64,000 nt of DNA from Burkholderiaceae bacterium (GTDB taxonomy: Bacteria; Pseudomonadota; Gammaproteobacteria; Burkholderiales; Burkholderiaceae_C), in assembly GCA_024235915.1 (NCBI GenBank), contig JACKLO010000016.1, positions 62,001 to 126,000 of the forward strand, read 5' to 3'. Of the stretch, positions 54,796 through 63,319 are shown in pieces. Under the pieces are notes generated by a model that saw only the letters and a program-made list of their open reading frames with translations, did no database searches and was not told the DNA's origin. How positions within the stretch are numbered: position 1 is the stretch's first letter; every line of letters begins with the position of its first letter. The position numbers and the translations under genes are program-made.

Positions 54796-55353
54796 ATGGA
54801 AGTGCTGCAGCTCGACGTGTCGGGCCGTCCCCAGGCCTGGATCAGCACCCGTGATGCCGCGGTGCTGTACGCCTGCGACAGTGTCGCCTGGACCCTGGGC
54901 GACGCCTGCCGTGTGATGCGCGGCGGCATCCAGCGCAGCACCGGCCTGCAGTCGCGCATCGAGGTTCACCCCATCATCGCCGTGCGCGGCGCCGTGCCCA
55001 GCCGGGCATGGCGCACGGTGCCGGCACTGAGCAACCCGAAGCTCTTTGTCCGTGATCGCAATGTGTGCGCTTACTGCGGACATCGACTCCCGTTCGAGGA
55101 CCTGACCCGCGAGCACATCGTGCCCGTCTCGCGGGGCGGCGTGGACACCTGGATGAACTGCATCACGGCCTGCAAGGCCTGCAATGGCCACAAGGGCAGC
55201 CGCCTGCCCGAAGAAGCCGGCATGGTGCTGCTGTACCTGCCCTACGTGCCCAGCCTGCATGAGGACATGATCCTGCGCGGCCGCCGCATCCTGGCCGACC
55301 AGATGGAGTTCCTGCTCGCCTCTGTGCCGCGCACCAGCCGCCTGCACGGCTGA
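54796..55353 (+). CDS. HNH endonuclease family protein
   Basis: 185 residues. The N-terminus MEVLQLDVSGRPQAWIS matches how homologues in Burkholderiales begin. The HNH domain carries two zinc CxxC pairs (CAYCGH and CKACNGHKG) and the catalytic region LTREHIVPVSRGGVDTWMNC. C-terminal YLPYVPSLHEDMILRGRRIL is strongly conserved in this chromosomal group. The frame is open to ATG 54733, but the promoter position argues for 54796. It is a standalone gene without a methyltransferase, so classical restriction is unlikely. Confidence 0.85.
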   Translation: MEVLQLDVSGRPQAWISTRDAAVLYACDSVAWTLGDACRVMRGGIQRSTGLQSRIEVHPIIAVRGAVPSRAWRTVPALSNPKLFVRDRNVCAYCGHRLPFEDLTREHIVPVSRGGVDTWMNCITACKACNGHKGSRLPEEAGMVLLYLPYVPSLHEDMILRGRRILADQMEFLLASVPRTSRLHG

Positions 55354-55537
55354 GCGGCGGCACAGTTCCCGTCGCCTTCAGCGGGATGACGGCAGCGAAT
55401 CCTGTGGCCGCCGCGTCAGGCGCCACCTCCAGGCCTGCGCCTCGCTTCACGGCACTTTGCCCGTTGGCACACTTCTTCACAGCTGGCGTGTGCACCGGTC
55501 GGGCCACAATTGCGTTGCGCCGCCCTGGAGGATTCTG

Positions 55538-56017
55538 ATGAAGCGCTTGCTGACCGCCATGACCGTGGCCGCCTTGGCGGCCTGCTCCACGACCAGCCCC
55601 GATGTGATCCAGCGCGGCGACGCCCAACGTCTGTCGACGGTGACCGACGCCACGGTGTTGTCCGTCCGTGCCGTCACCGTCGACGGCACGCAATCCGGTG
55701 TCGGCGCCACGGCTGGCGGCGTCGTCGGCGGCATCGCCGGTGCGTCGCGCGGCAACAGCCGCGAGTCCGTGGCCCTGGGTGTCATCGGCGCCGTGGTGGG
55801 TGGGGTCGTCGGCAACGCCATCGAGCGCAGCACCACACGTGAGGACGCCCTGGAGATCCTGGTGCAGTTGAAGAACGGCGAACGCCGCGCCATCGTGCAG
55901 GCCAAGGGCGACGAGAACCTGCAATCCGGGGATGCCGTGATCCTGGTGACCACCGGGGGCAAGGTGCGGGTCATGAAGGCGCCGCCTGTGGTGCAGGGCC
56001 AGCGGCCGGTCAGCTGA
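55538..56017 (+). CDS. SlyB/Pcp-type outer-membrane lipoprotein (glycine zipper)
   Basis: 159 residues with a lipoprotein signal (LLTAMTVAALAAC, lipidated Cys about 16). A Gly-zipper hairpin follows (GATAGGVVGGIAGASRGN and LGVIGAVVGGVVGNAIER), then a small beta domain (ALEILVQLKNGERRAIVQ). This matches SlyB-like proteins that stabilise the outer membrane. GGAGG lies seven bases before ATG 55538. It is monocistronic. Start and lipobox agree well. Confidence 0.88.
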   Translation: MKRLLTAMTVAALAACSTTSPDVIQRGDAQRLSTVTDATVLSVRAVTVDGTQSGVGATAGGVVGGIAGASRGNSRESVALGVIGAVVGGVVGNAIERSTTREDALEILVQLKNGERRAIVQAKGDENLQSGDAVILVTTGGKVRVMKAPPVVQGQRPVS

Positions 56018-56159
56018 CAAGTTGATGCGCGCGCGCTGGCAGCGCACGTTGCCCGGCTGTGCGCTGCAGCAGCCGTTGACGTCAGGGCGCCCCAAATGGC
56101 GCCGCCTCGTCAGCGTCGCTGGGGCCAAGGCCCAAGGCGCAACCTGATGGAGATTGCCA

Positions 56160-56888
56160 GTGTTCGAGAAGCTGGTACCCCTCAATCAAGAGCGGCACGC
56201 AAGAACGCTGCTGAGCCAGGCCACGGACTTTGGCTTTGCAAAGCACCTCCACATGGCGTACCTGACGCTGCAGGAGTTTTCGCTCGCTTCGCCGCTGTAT
56301 CCCATCGTGTTCGTGGAACACGACGACAGCTTCAGCCCGATGGCCTTGCTGGGTCTGTCACGTGGCCAGAATCTCTTTGTCAATGCCGACGGACGTTGGG
56401 AAGCTCATTACATCCCGGCCATCGTCCGCCGCTACCCCTTTGCCCTGGTTGCATCAAACACCCCGGACCAGTTCACGGTGTGCATTGACGAGGGCAGCCC
56501 ATGGGTAGGCTCGTCTGAAGGCAAACCGCTGTTCGACGCCAACGGGCAGCCTACGGCGGTGATCGACAACGTCAAGCGGTACCTGGCAGAACTCCAGCAG
56601 ATGGATGTCGCGACGGCCCAGTTCTCAACCTGGCTACAGACGAACAACATGCTGATCCCGCTGCGCCTGCGCGTTCGCGATCAGGACGCCGTGCGGCAAA
56701 TCACAGGCTGCTACGTGGTCAATGAGGAGAGGCTGAACGGCTTGTCCGACATGCTGTTCCTGGAGCTTCGAAGCCGTCACTTCCTACGCGCTGTCTATGC
56801 GCATCTGCTGTCACTGGCACAGGTGGAGCGGCTTGTCGAACTCAGTGCCGAGCGGCACGCCGCGCAGACCCGCCCGGATCGCGCCTGA
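56160..56888 (+). CDS. SapC-family protein
   Basis: 242 residues: FEKLVPLNQERHARTLL, FVEHDDSFSPMALLGLSRGQN, NADGRWEAHYIPAIVRRYPF and LFDANGQPT fit SapC (PF07277), named from an S-layer-associated gene of Campylobacter. In other bacteria its role is unclear; many copies lie beside Fe2OG hydroxylase or tryptophan halogenase genes, absent here. GTG 56160 was chosen because GGAG lies seven bases upstream; TTG 56154 is in frame. The gene is AT-richer than its neighbours and stands alone, so it may have been acquired. Confidence 0.82.
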   Translation: MFEKLVPLNQERHARTLLSQATDFGFAKHLHMAYLTLQEFSLASPLYPIVFVEHDDSFSPMALLGLSRGQNLFVNADGRWEAHYIPAIVRRYPFALVASNTPDQFTVCIDEGSPWVGSSEGKPLFDANGQPTAVIDNVKRYLAELQQMDVATAQFSTWLQTNNMLIPLRLRVRDQDAVRQITGCYVVNEERLNGLSDMLFLELRSRHFLRAVYAHLLSLAQVERLVELSAERHAAQTRPDRA

Positions 56889-56929
56889 AGCCCTGCTTCC
56901 GAGGGCACTCGGGCCGAAAAACTTCGATG

Positions 56930-57006
56930 GTGGTAGGCCGTGTTGGACTTGAACCAACGACCAAAGGATTATGAGTCCTCTGCTCTGACCAACTGAGCTA
57001 ACGGCC
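56930..57006 (-). tRNA. tRNA with CAU anticodon, probably tRNA-Ile2 (lysidine)
   Basis: A 77-base cloverleaf including encoded CCA. The anticodon CAT is at 56972-56970 in CTCATAA. The acceptor stem is GGGCCGT/ACGGCCT with a G1-U72 wobble; the T arm has GGTTCAAGTCC. The variable and T region TTGGTCGTTGGTTCAAGTCC is close to E. coli tRNA-Ile2, and unlike elongator tRNA-Met, so TilS-modified isoleucine is favoured. Automatic tools would label it Met. Confidence 0.9.
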
Positions 57007-57055
57007 CGCCGTCGACGATTCTAGAAGCCGGGGCGACTGTGAACGGGCCGCGGCA

Positions 57056-58084
57056 CTACTTCTGCGACAGCGCATGCCCCACCAGACGCGCCGTGATGTC
57101 GACGATCTGGATCATGCGGTCGTAGGGCATGCGGGTGGGGCCAATGACCCCGAGGGTGCCGACGACCCGGCCGTCAACCTCGTAAGGTGCGGTCACCACG
57201 GACAGCGACTCGTAGGGCACGACCTGGCTTTCACCGCCGATGAAGATGCGCACGCCCTCGGCGCGGCTGGACGTCTCCAGCAGCCGCATCAGTTCGGTCT
57301 TCTGCTCGAAGAGGTCGAACATGCGCCGCAGGCTGCCCATGTCATCGGCCAGGTCGCTCACGCCCAGCAGGTTGCGTTCGCCGGAGACGACGACGTTGTC
57401 GCTGTTCTCCTGCATGGCCTCACTGCCGGCGTCCACCGCCGCTTGCATCAGCGTGGCGATGTCGCCGCGAAGTGCATCGATCTCAGACTTCAGCCGCGAA
57501 CGCACCTCGTCGATCGTCAACCCGGCGTAGTGCGCGTTGAGGAAGTTGGTGGCTTCCTGAAGCTCGGCCGCGGTGTAGTCGCGCGCGGTGAAGATGACCC
57601 GATTCTGCACGTCACCGTCGGGCGCCACCAGGATCACCAACATGCGCTTCTCGCCCAGGCGCAGGAACTCGATGTGGCGGAACACACCGGCCTTGCGCGG
57701 CGCGCTGACGATGCCGACAAACTGGCTCAGGTTCGACAGCAGCGATGCGGCCTGCGTGATCACGCGTTGCGGCTGGTCGGGCTGCAGCATCGCGGCCACC
57801 TCGGGGTCGGGCTGCGCGCTGTCCAATGGGCGCACCGTGAGCATGGTGTCCACGAACAGGCGGTAGCCGCGTGCCGTGGGCACACGGCCGGCCGAGGTGT
57901 GCGGGCTGGCGATGAGCCCCGCTTCCTCAAGGTCGGCCATCACGTTGCGGATAGTGGCCGGCGAAAGGTCGAGACCAGAGGCGCGCGACAGCGTGCGCGA
58001 ACCCACCGGCGTGCCGTCGGCGATGTAGCGCTCCACCAGCGCTTTGAGCAGGGTTCTGGCGCGATCGTCCAGCATGGATTTCAT
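57056..58084 (-). CDS. hrcA: heat-inducible transcription repressor HrcA
   Basis: A 342-residue repressor of class I heat-shock genes that binds CIRCE elements and needs GroEL to be active. The N-terminal winged helix contains [22 protein letters not shown] and [21 protein letters not shown]; a GAF-like dimerisation domain follows. ATG 58084 is used; ATG 58075 (MLDDRAR) is equally possible. No CIRCE element is visible in the 61-base gap to nadK, so it is not obviously self-regulated here. Confidence 0.95.
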   Translation of the reverse strand: MKSMLDDRARTLLKALVERYIADGTPVGSRTLSRASGLDLSPATIRNVMADLEEAGLIASPHTSAGRVPTARGYRLFVDTMLTVRPLDSAQPDPEVAAMLQPDQPQRVITQAASLLSNLSQFVGIVSAPRKAGVFRHIEFLRLGEKRMLVILVAPDGDVQNRVIFTARDYTAAELQEATNFLNAHYAGLTIDEVRSRLKSEIDALRGDIATLMQAAVDAGSEAMQENSDNVVVSGERNLLGVSDLADDMGSLRRMFDLFEQKTELMRLLETSSRAEGVRIFIGGESQVVPYESLSVVTAPYEVDGRVVGTLGVIGPTRMPYDRMIQIVDITARLVGHALSQK

Positions 58085-58129
58085 TGTAGTGAGGCGGCGT
58101 TCCACAGCCCTCTGCGGACAAATTCCCTA

Positions 58130-58138
58130 TGGTGTAAT
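58130..58138 (+). promoter_or_regulatory. extended -10 promoter of nadK
   Basis: TGG followed by TGTAAT (58133-58138) forms an extended -10. Seven bases separate it from ATG 58146, so transcription should start at the A of the start codon. The -35 region is weak, as expected for extended -10 promoters. Confidence 0.55.
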
Positions 58139-58145
58139 GCGCCGC

Positions 58146-59021
58146 ATGCCGAGCCGCTTTCGACATGCTGCCATCGTCGGCAAGTACCAGGCGCGCGGCA
58201 TCCGCCCGCTGCTGGAAGAGATTGCCCAGTTCCTGGTCGGCCAGGGGCTGGATGTGTCTTTCGAGCGCGAAACGGCTCAGGCCACGGGCGTCACCGATTA
58301 CGACATCGTCGCCCCCGGTGCCCTCGGCGTGAGCTGCGATCTTGGCGTCGTGGTCGGCGGCGACGGCACCATGCTCGGCATCGCCCGCGAAGTGGCCCGC
58401 CATGGCCTGCCGCTGGTGGGCATCAACCAGGGCCGCCTGGGTTTCATCACCGACGTGCCGGCCAACCACTGGCGCGAGGCGCTCGGCCCGATGATCGCCG
58501 GCGACTACGAAGAAGAGCACCGCAGCATGCTTGAAGGCTCGGTGTGGCGCGACGGCGAACGCATCTTCTCCGGCCTGTCGCTCAACGACGTCGTCGTCAG
58601 CCGCGGTGCCACGGCCGGCATGGTGGAGGTGCGCATCGACGTCGGCGACGACTTCGTGGCCAACATGCGTGCCGACGGTGTCATCGTCGCCACGCCCACC
58701 GGGTCCACGGCCTACGCGCTGTCGGCCGGCGGCCCCATCCTGCATCCGGCCATCGGTGGCTGGGTGGTGGTGCCGATCGCGTCGCACACGCTGTCCAACC
58801 GGCCCATCGTGCTGCCCGATGCCGGTGAGGTGCGCATCGGCATCGTTCAGGGCAAGGACGTTTCCGCCAACTTCGACATGCACAACCTGGCCAGCCTGCT
58901 GCACGGTGACCAGATCCGCGTGCGCCGCTCGGCGCACAAGGTGCGCTTCCTGCACCCGCGGGGCTGGAGTTATTACGCCACGCTGCGGCGCAAGCTGCGC
59001 TGGTACGAGGGGGTGGTCTGA
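58146..59021 (+). CDS. nadK: NAD kinase
   Basis: A 291-residue cytoplasmic enzyme that phosphorylates NAD to NADP. GGDGT is present in [25 protein letters not shown], the ATP/NAD site [17 protein letters not shown], and [15 protein letters not shown] follow. ATG 58146 gives the family start [17 protein letters not shown]; the in-frame ATG at 58137 overlaps the -10 element and so is unlikely. Probably transcribed as a leaderless mRNA with recN and rapZ downstream. Confidence 0.96.
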   Translation: MPSRFRHAAIVGKYQARGIRPLLEEIAQFLVGQGLDVSFERETAQATGVTDYDIVAPGALGVSCDLGVVVGGDGTMLGIAREVARHGLPLVGINQGRLGFITDVPANHWREALGPMIAGDYEEEHRSMLEGSVWRDGERIFSGLSLNDVVVSRGATAGMVEVRIDVGDDFVANMRADGVIVATPTGSTAYALSAGGPILHPAIGGWVVVPIASHTLSNRPIVLPDAGEVRIGIVQGKDVSANFDMHNLASLLHGDQIRVRRSAHKVRFLHPRGWSYYATLRRKLRWYEGVV

Positions 59022-59097
59022 TGAGGTCCCATGCTCGCTTCAAGCGCAGCACGCAGGGCGCGCCTCGGCCCCTCCGAACAACCGCACGGGTCTGACG

Positions 59098-60774
59098 ATG
59101 CTCAAGCGGCTGGCGATCCGTGACGTGGTGCTGGTCACCGAGCTCGAGCTGGAGTTCGGTGCCGGGTTCACCGTGCTCACCGGCGAGACCGGTGCAGGCA
59201 AGTCCATCCTGATCGACGCACTGCAGTTCGCCCTTGGTGCGAGGGCCGATGCCGGCCTCGTCCGCGAAGGCGCAGCACGCGCTGAAGTCAGCGCCGAGTT
59301 CGACCGCCCGCCCGGCTTGCAGGCCTGGCTGGAGGATGCCGGCTTCGGTACCGACGACGACACCCTGCTGCTGCGCCGCAGTGTCGACAACCAAGGCCGG
59401 AGCCGGGCCTGGATCAACGGCAGTGCGGCCACCGTAGCCCAGCTGCGCGAAGCCGCCGAAGTGCTGGTGGAGATCCACGGCCAGCATGCCTGGCAGAGCC
59501 TGACGAGGCCAGCCGCCGTGCGTGCGCTGCTCGATGCCGAGGCGGGGGTCGACGGTCGGGCACTTCGTGCCGCGTGGGATGACTGGCGCGCCCGCCGCAC
59601 GGCGTTGGACGACGCCCGTGCACGCCGCGACGGTCTGGACCGCGAACGTGAGCGCCTGGCCTGGCAGATCGGGGAACTCGACGCGCTCGCCCCGGCCGAG
59701 GGTGAGTGGGCCGACCTGGAGGCAGAACACGAGCGCCTGGCCCACGGCCAGGCGCTGATCGACGGCACGCACGCGGCCGTGCAGGCACTCTCTGAAGACG
59801 ACTCCTCGGCCGACGGCCTGCTGCAACAGGCCATCGATGCGCTGGACGAGGTGGTGCGCCACGACACGCAGCTGGCCCCGGTGCTCGACGTGCTGCGGAG
59901 CGCGCAGGCGCAGGTGGACGACGCGGCCCACACCCTTTCCGCCTATCTGGGCCGCGCCGAGCCCGATCCGCAACGCCTGTCCGAGCTCGATGCTCGGCTG
60001 GCAGCCTGGCTGTCACTGGCGCGGCGCTACCGTCGTCAGCCCGATGAACTGCCGGCCCTGTTGGCCGGCTGGCAGGCCGAGTTGAAGGCCCTGGACGCCG
60101 CCAGCGACCTGGACGCGCTTGAGCGCGCCTGCGCCGTCGCCGAAACCGCCTGGCAGCGGGAAGCCAAGGCGGTGTCGGCACAGCGTCGGCGTGCGGCGCC
60201 GAAATTGGCCAGCGCGGTCACGGCGGCGATGCAGCAGCTGGGCATGGATGGCGGCCGCTTCGAGGTCGCCCTGGTGCCCGAGTCCACGCCGCAGGCGCAC
60301 GGCCTGGAGACGGTGGAGTTGCGGGTGGCCGGGCATGCCGGCAGCACGCCACGCGCCCTGGCCAAGGTGGCCTCCGGCGGCGAACTCTCTCGTCTGGCCT
60401 TGGCCATTGCCGTGACCACGGCAGCGCAGCAGGTGCAGGCCGGAACACCAGCCCCGGCGCTGATCTTCGACGAGATCGATGCCGGCGTCGGCGGCAGCGT
60501 GGCCGACAGCGTGGGCCGGCTGATGAAGCAGCTGGGCGCCCATGTGCAGGTCTTTGCCGTCACCCACCTGGCGCAGGTGGCCGCCTGTGCCGATGGCCAC
60601 TTCGTGGTCAGCAAGGCGCTGCAGGGCGAGCATGCCGTCAGCGCCGTTCAGCCGGTGACGGGTGAAGCCCGGGTCAGCGAGATCGCCCGCATGCTCGGTG
60701 GCGAACGTCTGGCGCCGGCCACCAGCCGGGCCCATGCGGAGGCCATGCTCGGCCAGGGCGGACGCGGCCGATGA
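59098..60774 (+). CDS. recN: DNA repair protein RecN
   Basis: A 558-residue SMC-like ATPase acting early in double-strand break repair. The N-terminus is LKRLAIRDVVLVTELELEF with Walker A TGETGAGKSILIDAL. A central coiled coil (about 150-370) is Ala/Arg/Glu/Asp-rich, and the C-terminal ABC half has VASGGELSRLALAIAV and Walker B LIFDEIDAGVGG. ATG 59098 begins 76 bases after nadK. The frame is open upstream inside nadK only. Confidence 0.96.
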   Translation: MLKRLAIRDVVLVTELELEFGAGFTVLTGETGAGKSILIDALQFALGARADAGLVREGAARAEVSAEFDRPPGLQAWLEDAGFGTDDDTLLLRRSVDNQGRSRAWINGSAATVAQLREAAEVLVEIHGQHAWQSLTRPAAVRALLDAEAGVDGRALRAAWDDWRARRTALDDARARRDGLDRERERLAWQIGELDALAPAEGEWADLEAEHERLAHGQALIDGTHAAVQALSEDDSSADGLLQQAIDALDEVVRHDTQLAPVLDVLRSAQAQVDDAAHTLSAYLGRAEPDPQRLSELDARLAAWLSLARRYRRQPDELPALLAGWQAELKALDAASDLDALERACAVAETAWQREAKAVSAQRRRAAPKLASAVTAAMQQLGMDGGRFEVALVPESTPQAHGLETVELRVAGHAGSTPRALAKVASGGELSRLALAIAVTTAAQQVQAGTPAPALIFDEIDAGVGGSVADSVGRLMKQLGAHVQVFAVTHLAQVAACADGHFVVSKALQGEHAVSAVQPVTGEARVSEIARMLGGERLAPATSRAHAEAMLGQGGRGR

Positions 60775-61676
60775 ACGGCCCGGCGGAGCCGAATGGCGCG
60801 GCTGGCAGCACCGAGGTCGTGCTGGTCACCGGCATGTCCGGCTCCGGCAAGTCGGTGGCGCTGCATGCGCTGGAGGATGCCGGCTACTTCTGCTGCGACA
60901 ACCTGCCGCCGGAGCTGTTGCGCGATTTCATCCGCCTGGAACGCGAGCGCTTCACCTCGCGCCTGGCGGTGGCGGTGGACGTGCGCACGGCCGGTTCGCT
61001 GCCGCAGCTGCTGCCCCTGGTGCGGCAACTGCGCGACGAAGGCCAGCAGGTGCGCGTGCTGTTCCTGGACGCCAGCCCGGAAACGCTGCTGCGCCGCTTC
61101 TCCGAGACACGACGCCCGCACCCGCTGACTGCAGTGGAGGGCGAGTTGTCCCGTGCGCTGATCGAGGCCCTGGAGATGGAGCGCCAGCTGTTGTCCAGCG
61201 TGCGCGAGATCGCCACTGTGGTCGACACCAGCCAGTTGCGCCCGGCGCAACTGCGCACCTGGGTGCGCGACCTGGTGGGTGTGCCGCCGGCCCACCTGAC
61301 CCTGGTGTTCGAAAGTTTCGCGTTCAAGCACGGCGTGCCGCTGGACGCCGACCTTCTGTTCGACGTCCGCGTGCTCCCCAATCCGTTCTACATCCGCGAA
61401 CTGCGCCCGCTGACCGGGCGCGATGAGCCGGTCGCCCAGTACCTCCGGGCACAGCCCGAGGTGGCAACGATGATCGGCCAGATCGAGGCCTTCGTACGCC
61501 ATTGGCTGCCAGCGCTGCGCGCCGACCAGCGCGCCTACCTGACGGTGTGCGTGGGCTGCACTGGTGGTCAGCACCGGTCGGTCTTCATCACCGAGACGCT
61601 GGCGTCACGCTTCCGCCGCGAGGTGACCACGCTTGTGCGCCACCGAGAACTGGACGCCAAGGCCAATGGCCACTGA
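60771..61676 (+). CDS. rapZ: RNase adapter protein RapZ
   Basis: A 301-residue P-loop protein: Walker A TGMSGSGKSVALHALEDAGY, then CDNLPPELL, the FDVRVLPNPFYIREL block, and C-terminal VGCTGGQHRSVFI. In E. coli RapZ guides GlmZ sRNA to RNase E and senses glucosamine-6-phosphate; in betaproteobacteria the role is less studied. The start overlaps the recN stop as ATGA. The rpoN/PTS genes that accompany rapZ elsewhere are not next to it. Confidence 0.95.
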   Translation: MNGPAEPNGAAGSTEVVLVTGMSGSGKSVALHALEDAGYFCCDNLPPELLRDFIRLERERFTSRLAVAVDVRTAGSLPQLLPLVRQLRDEGQQVRVLFLDASPETLLRRFSETRRPHPLTAVEGELSRALIEALEMERQLLSSVREIATVVDTSQLRPAQLRTWVRDLVGVPPAHLTLVFESFAFKHGVPLDADLLFDVRVLPNPFYIRELRPLTGRDEPVAQYLRAQPEVATMIGQIEAFVRHWLPALRADQRAYLTVCVGCTGGQHRSVFITETLASRFRREVTTLVRHRELDAKANGH

Positions 61677-62280
61677 AGCCAGCACGCCCCTGCCGTTGTT
61701 CCCGCTGCAGACGGTGCTCTTTCCCGGCGGGCAGCTGGGACTGAAAGTCTTCGAAGCCCGCTATGTCGACCTCGTCACGCGCTGCCTGCGCGAGCGTTCG
61801 GCCTTCGGGGTGATCTGCCTGCGCCAGGGTGCCGAGGCCGGCCATGGCCCCGTGGCACTGGAGCCCGTGGGCACGCTGGCCCACATCGACGACGTCGACA
61901 GCGAGCAGGCTGGCATCCTGCGCGTGCGTTGCCACGGCGGCGAGCGCTTCACGCTGGACGGAGACCCGGTGCAGCAGGCGGATGGCCTGTGGGTCGCTCC
62001 GGTGCTGGCCGTGGACGATGACCCGGCCGAGGTGCCGGAGCCCGCCATGCTGGGCACGGTGCAGGCGCTGGCACAGGCCATTGCCAACCTGCGCACCCAG
62101 GGGCAATTGCCCTTTCTGGAACCGTTCCGGCTCGACGATGCCGGCTGGGTGGCCAACCGCTGGTGCGAGATCCTGCCCATCTCGCTGGCCGCCAAGCAGA
62201 AGCTCATGGCCCTGGAATCGCCGGGGCTGCGGCTGAAGATCGTCGACGAGTATCTTCGCAGCAAACGGGTCGTCAGCTGA
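61666..62280 (+). CDS. LON substrate-binding-domain protein
   Basis: 204 residues containing only the N-terminal domain of Lon protease: LPLFPLQTVLFPGGQLGLKV, EARYVDLVTRCLRERSAFGV, and LPFLEPFRLDDAGWVANRW. It lacks the ATPase and protease domains. Such proteins are widespread but uncharacterised. ATG 61666 lies inside the last bases of rapZ (11-base overlap) with AAGG upstream. The 3' end overlaps the convergent mutY by 8 bases. Confidence 0.9.
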   Translation: MATEASTPLPLFPLQTVLFPGGQLGLKVFEARYVDLVTRCLRERSAFGVICLRQGAEAGHGPVALEPVGTLAHIDDVDSEQAGILRVRCHGGERFTLDGDPVQQADGLWVAPVLAVDDDPAEVPEPAMLGTVQALAQAIANLRTQGQLPFLEPFRLDDAGWVANRWCEILPISLAAKQKLMALESPGLRLKIVDEYLRSKRVVS

Positions 62281-63319
62281 GCAGCTTGCGCACCGGCGCT
62301 GGCAGGCCCAGCGCCAATGCCTCGGCACCGTGAAACCATCGGCCCTCCAACCCGGCTGGCGCGGGCGCACCTTCGGGCAAGCAGACCTGCACGGGCGTCA
62401 ACGTCCAGTCGGCGTGCGTGAGCACATGCACGAAGGCCTCGCCGACCTGCGCCCGGGCACCCGCGGCCGCCGCCCAGTCGACCCAGGTCGATGGCTCATC
62501 GGCTTGCGGCAACGTCCACAGGCCGGCCCAGACACCCTTGGCCGGGCGTTGCACCAGCCACACACGCTCGCCCTGTGTCAGGTGCAGCAGCGCGTGACAC
62601 CACGCGCGTCGACGAAGCTTGCGCGTCTTCACCGGGTAGGCCTGCGGCCTGCCCTGCGCTCGCGCCACGCAGGCTTGGGCCAGCGGACAGGCCTCGCATC
62701 GCGGTTGGCGCGTGACGCAGACGGTGGCACCCAGGTCCATCAGGCCCTGGGTGTAGGCCTCGATGCCGGATGCCGGCAGCAGCGATTCGGCGAGCGACCA
62801 CAGGCGCTTTTCATGGCGTGACTCGGCCAGGTCACCGGCGAAGCCCAGCACCCGGGTGAGCACACGTTTGACGTTGCCATCGAGGATGGCCACCCGCTCG
62901 CCATGGCAGAAGGCGGCGATCGCGGCCGCGGTGCTGCGTCCGATCCCGGGCAGTGTGGCCAGGCCGGCAGCGGTGGCGGGAAAGGCTCCGCCGTGCAGCG
63001 CCATCACCTGCTGCGCGCAGCGGTGCAGGTTGCGCGCACGGCTGTAGTAGCCCAGGCCGCTCCAGAGGGCCAGCACGTCGTCCAGGCACGCGGCGGCCAG
63101 GGCCTGCACGTCCGGGAAGCGCGCCAGGAACCGATCGTAGTAGTCCAGCACCGTCGCCACCTGCGTCTGCTGCAGCATGATTTCCGACAGCCAGACCCGG
63201 TAGGGATCGCGCGTGCGCTGCCAGGGCAACGTGTGGCGGCCGTGCTTCGCCTGCCAGTGGACGACGCATTCCGCCAGGCCGACGTGCGCCACGTCGGCCG
63301 CGCCTGTCGCGCTGCTCAC
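62273..63319 (-). CDS. mutY: A/G-specific adenine glycosylase
   Basis: This enzyme removes adenine mispaired with 8-oxoguanine. The 348-residue protein has the helix-hairpin-helix LPGIGRSTAAAIAAF, catalytic Asp in AILDGNVKRVL, the Fe-S cluster Cys pattern C-x6-C-x2-C-x5-C (VCVTRQPRCEACPLAQAC), and a C-terminal NUDIX-like 8-oxoG recognition domain (VQRPAKGVWAGLWTLPQ). GTG 63319 overlaps the stop of the dynamin-like gene (GTGA). Confidence 0.96.
   Translation of the reverse strand: MSSATGAADVAHVGLAECVVHWQAKHGRHTLPWQRTRDPYRVWLSEIMLQQTQVATVLDYYDRFLARFPDVQALAAACLDDVLALWSGLGYYSRARNLHRCAQQVMALHGGAFPATAAGLATLPGIGRSTAAAIAAFCHGERVAILDGNVKRVLTRVLGFAGDLAESRHEKRLWSLAESLLPASGIEAYTQGLMDLGATVCVTRQPRCEACPLAQACVARAQGRPQAYPVKTRKLRRRAWCHALLHLTQGERVWLVQRPAKGVWAGLWTLPQADEPSTWVDWAAAAGARAQVGEAFVHVLTHADWTLTPVQVCLPEGAPAPAGLEGRWFHGAEALALGLPAPVRKLLS

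Noticed and set aside
57007..58145. CIRCE element near hrcA
   Set aside because: TTAGCACTC-N9-GAGTGCTAA or a close variant was not found in the flanking gaps.
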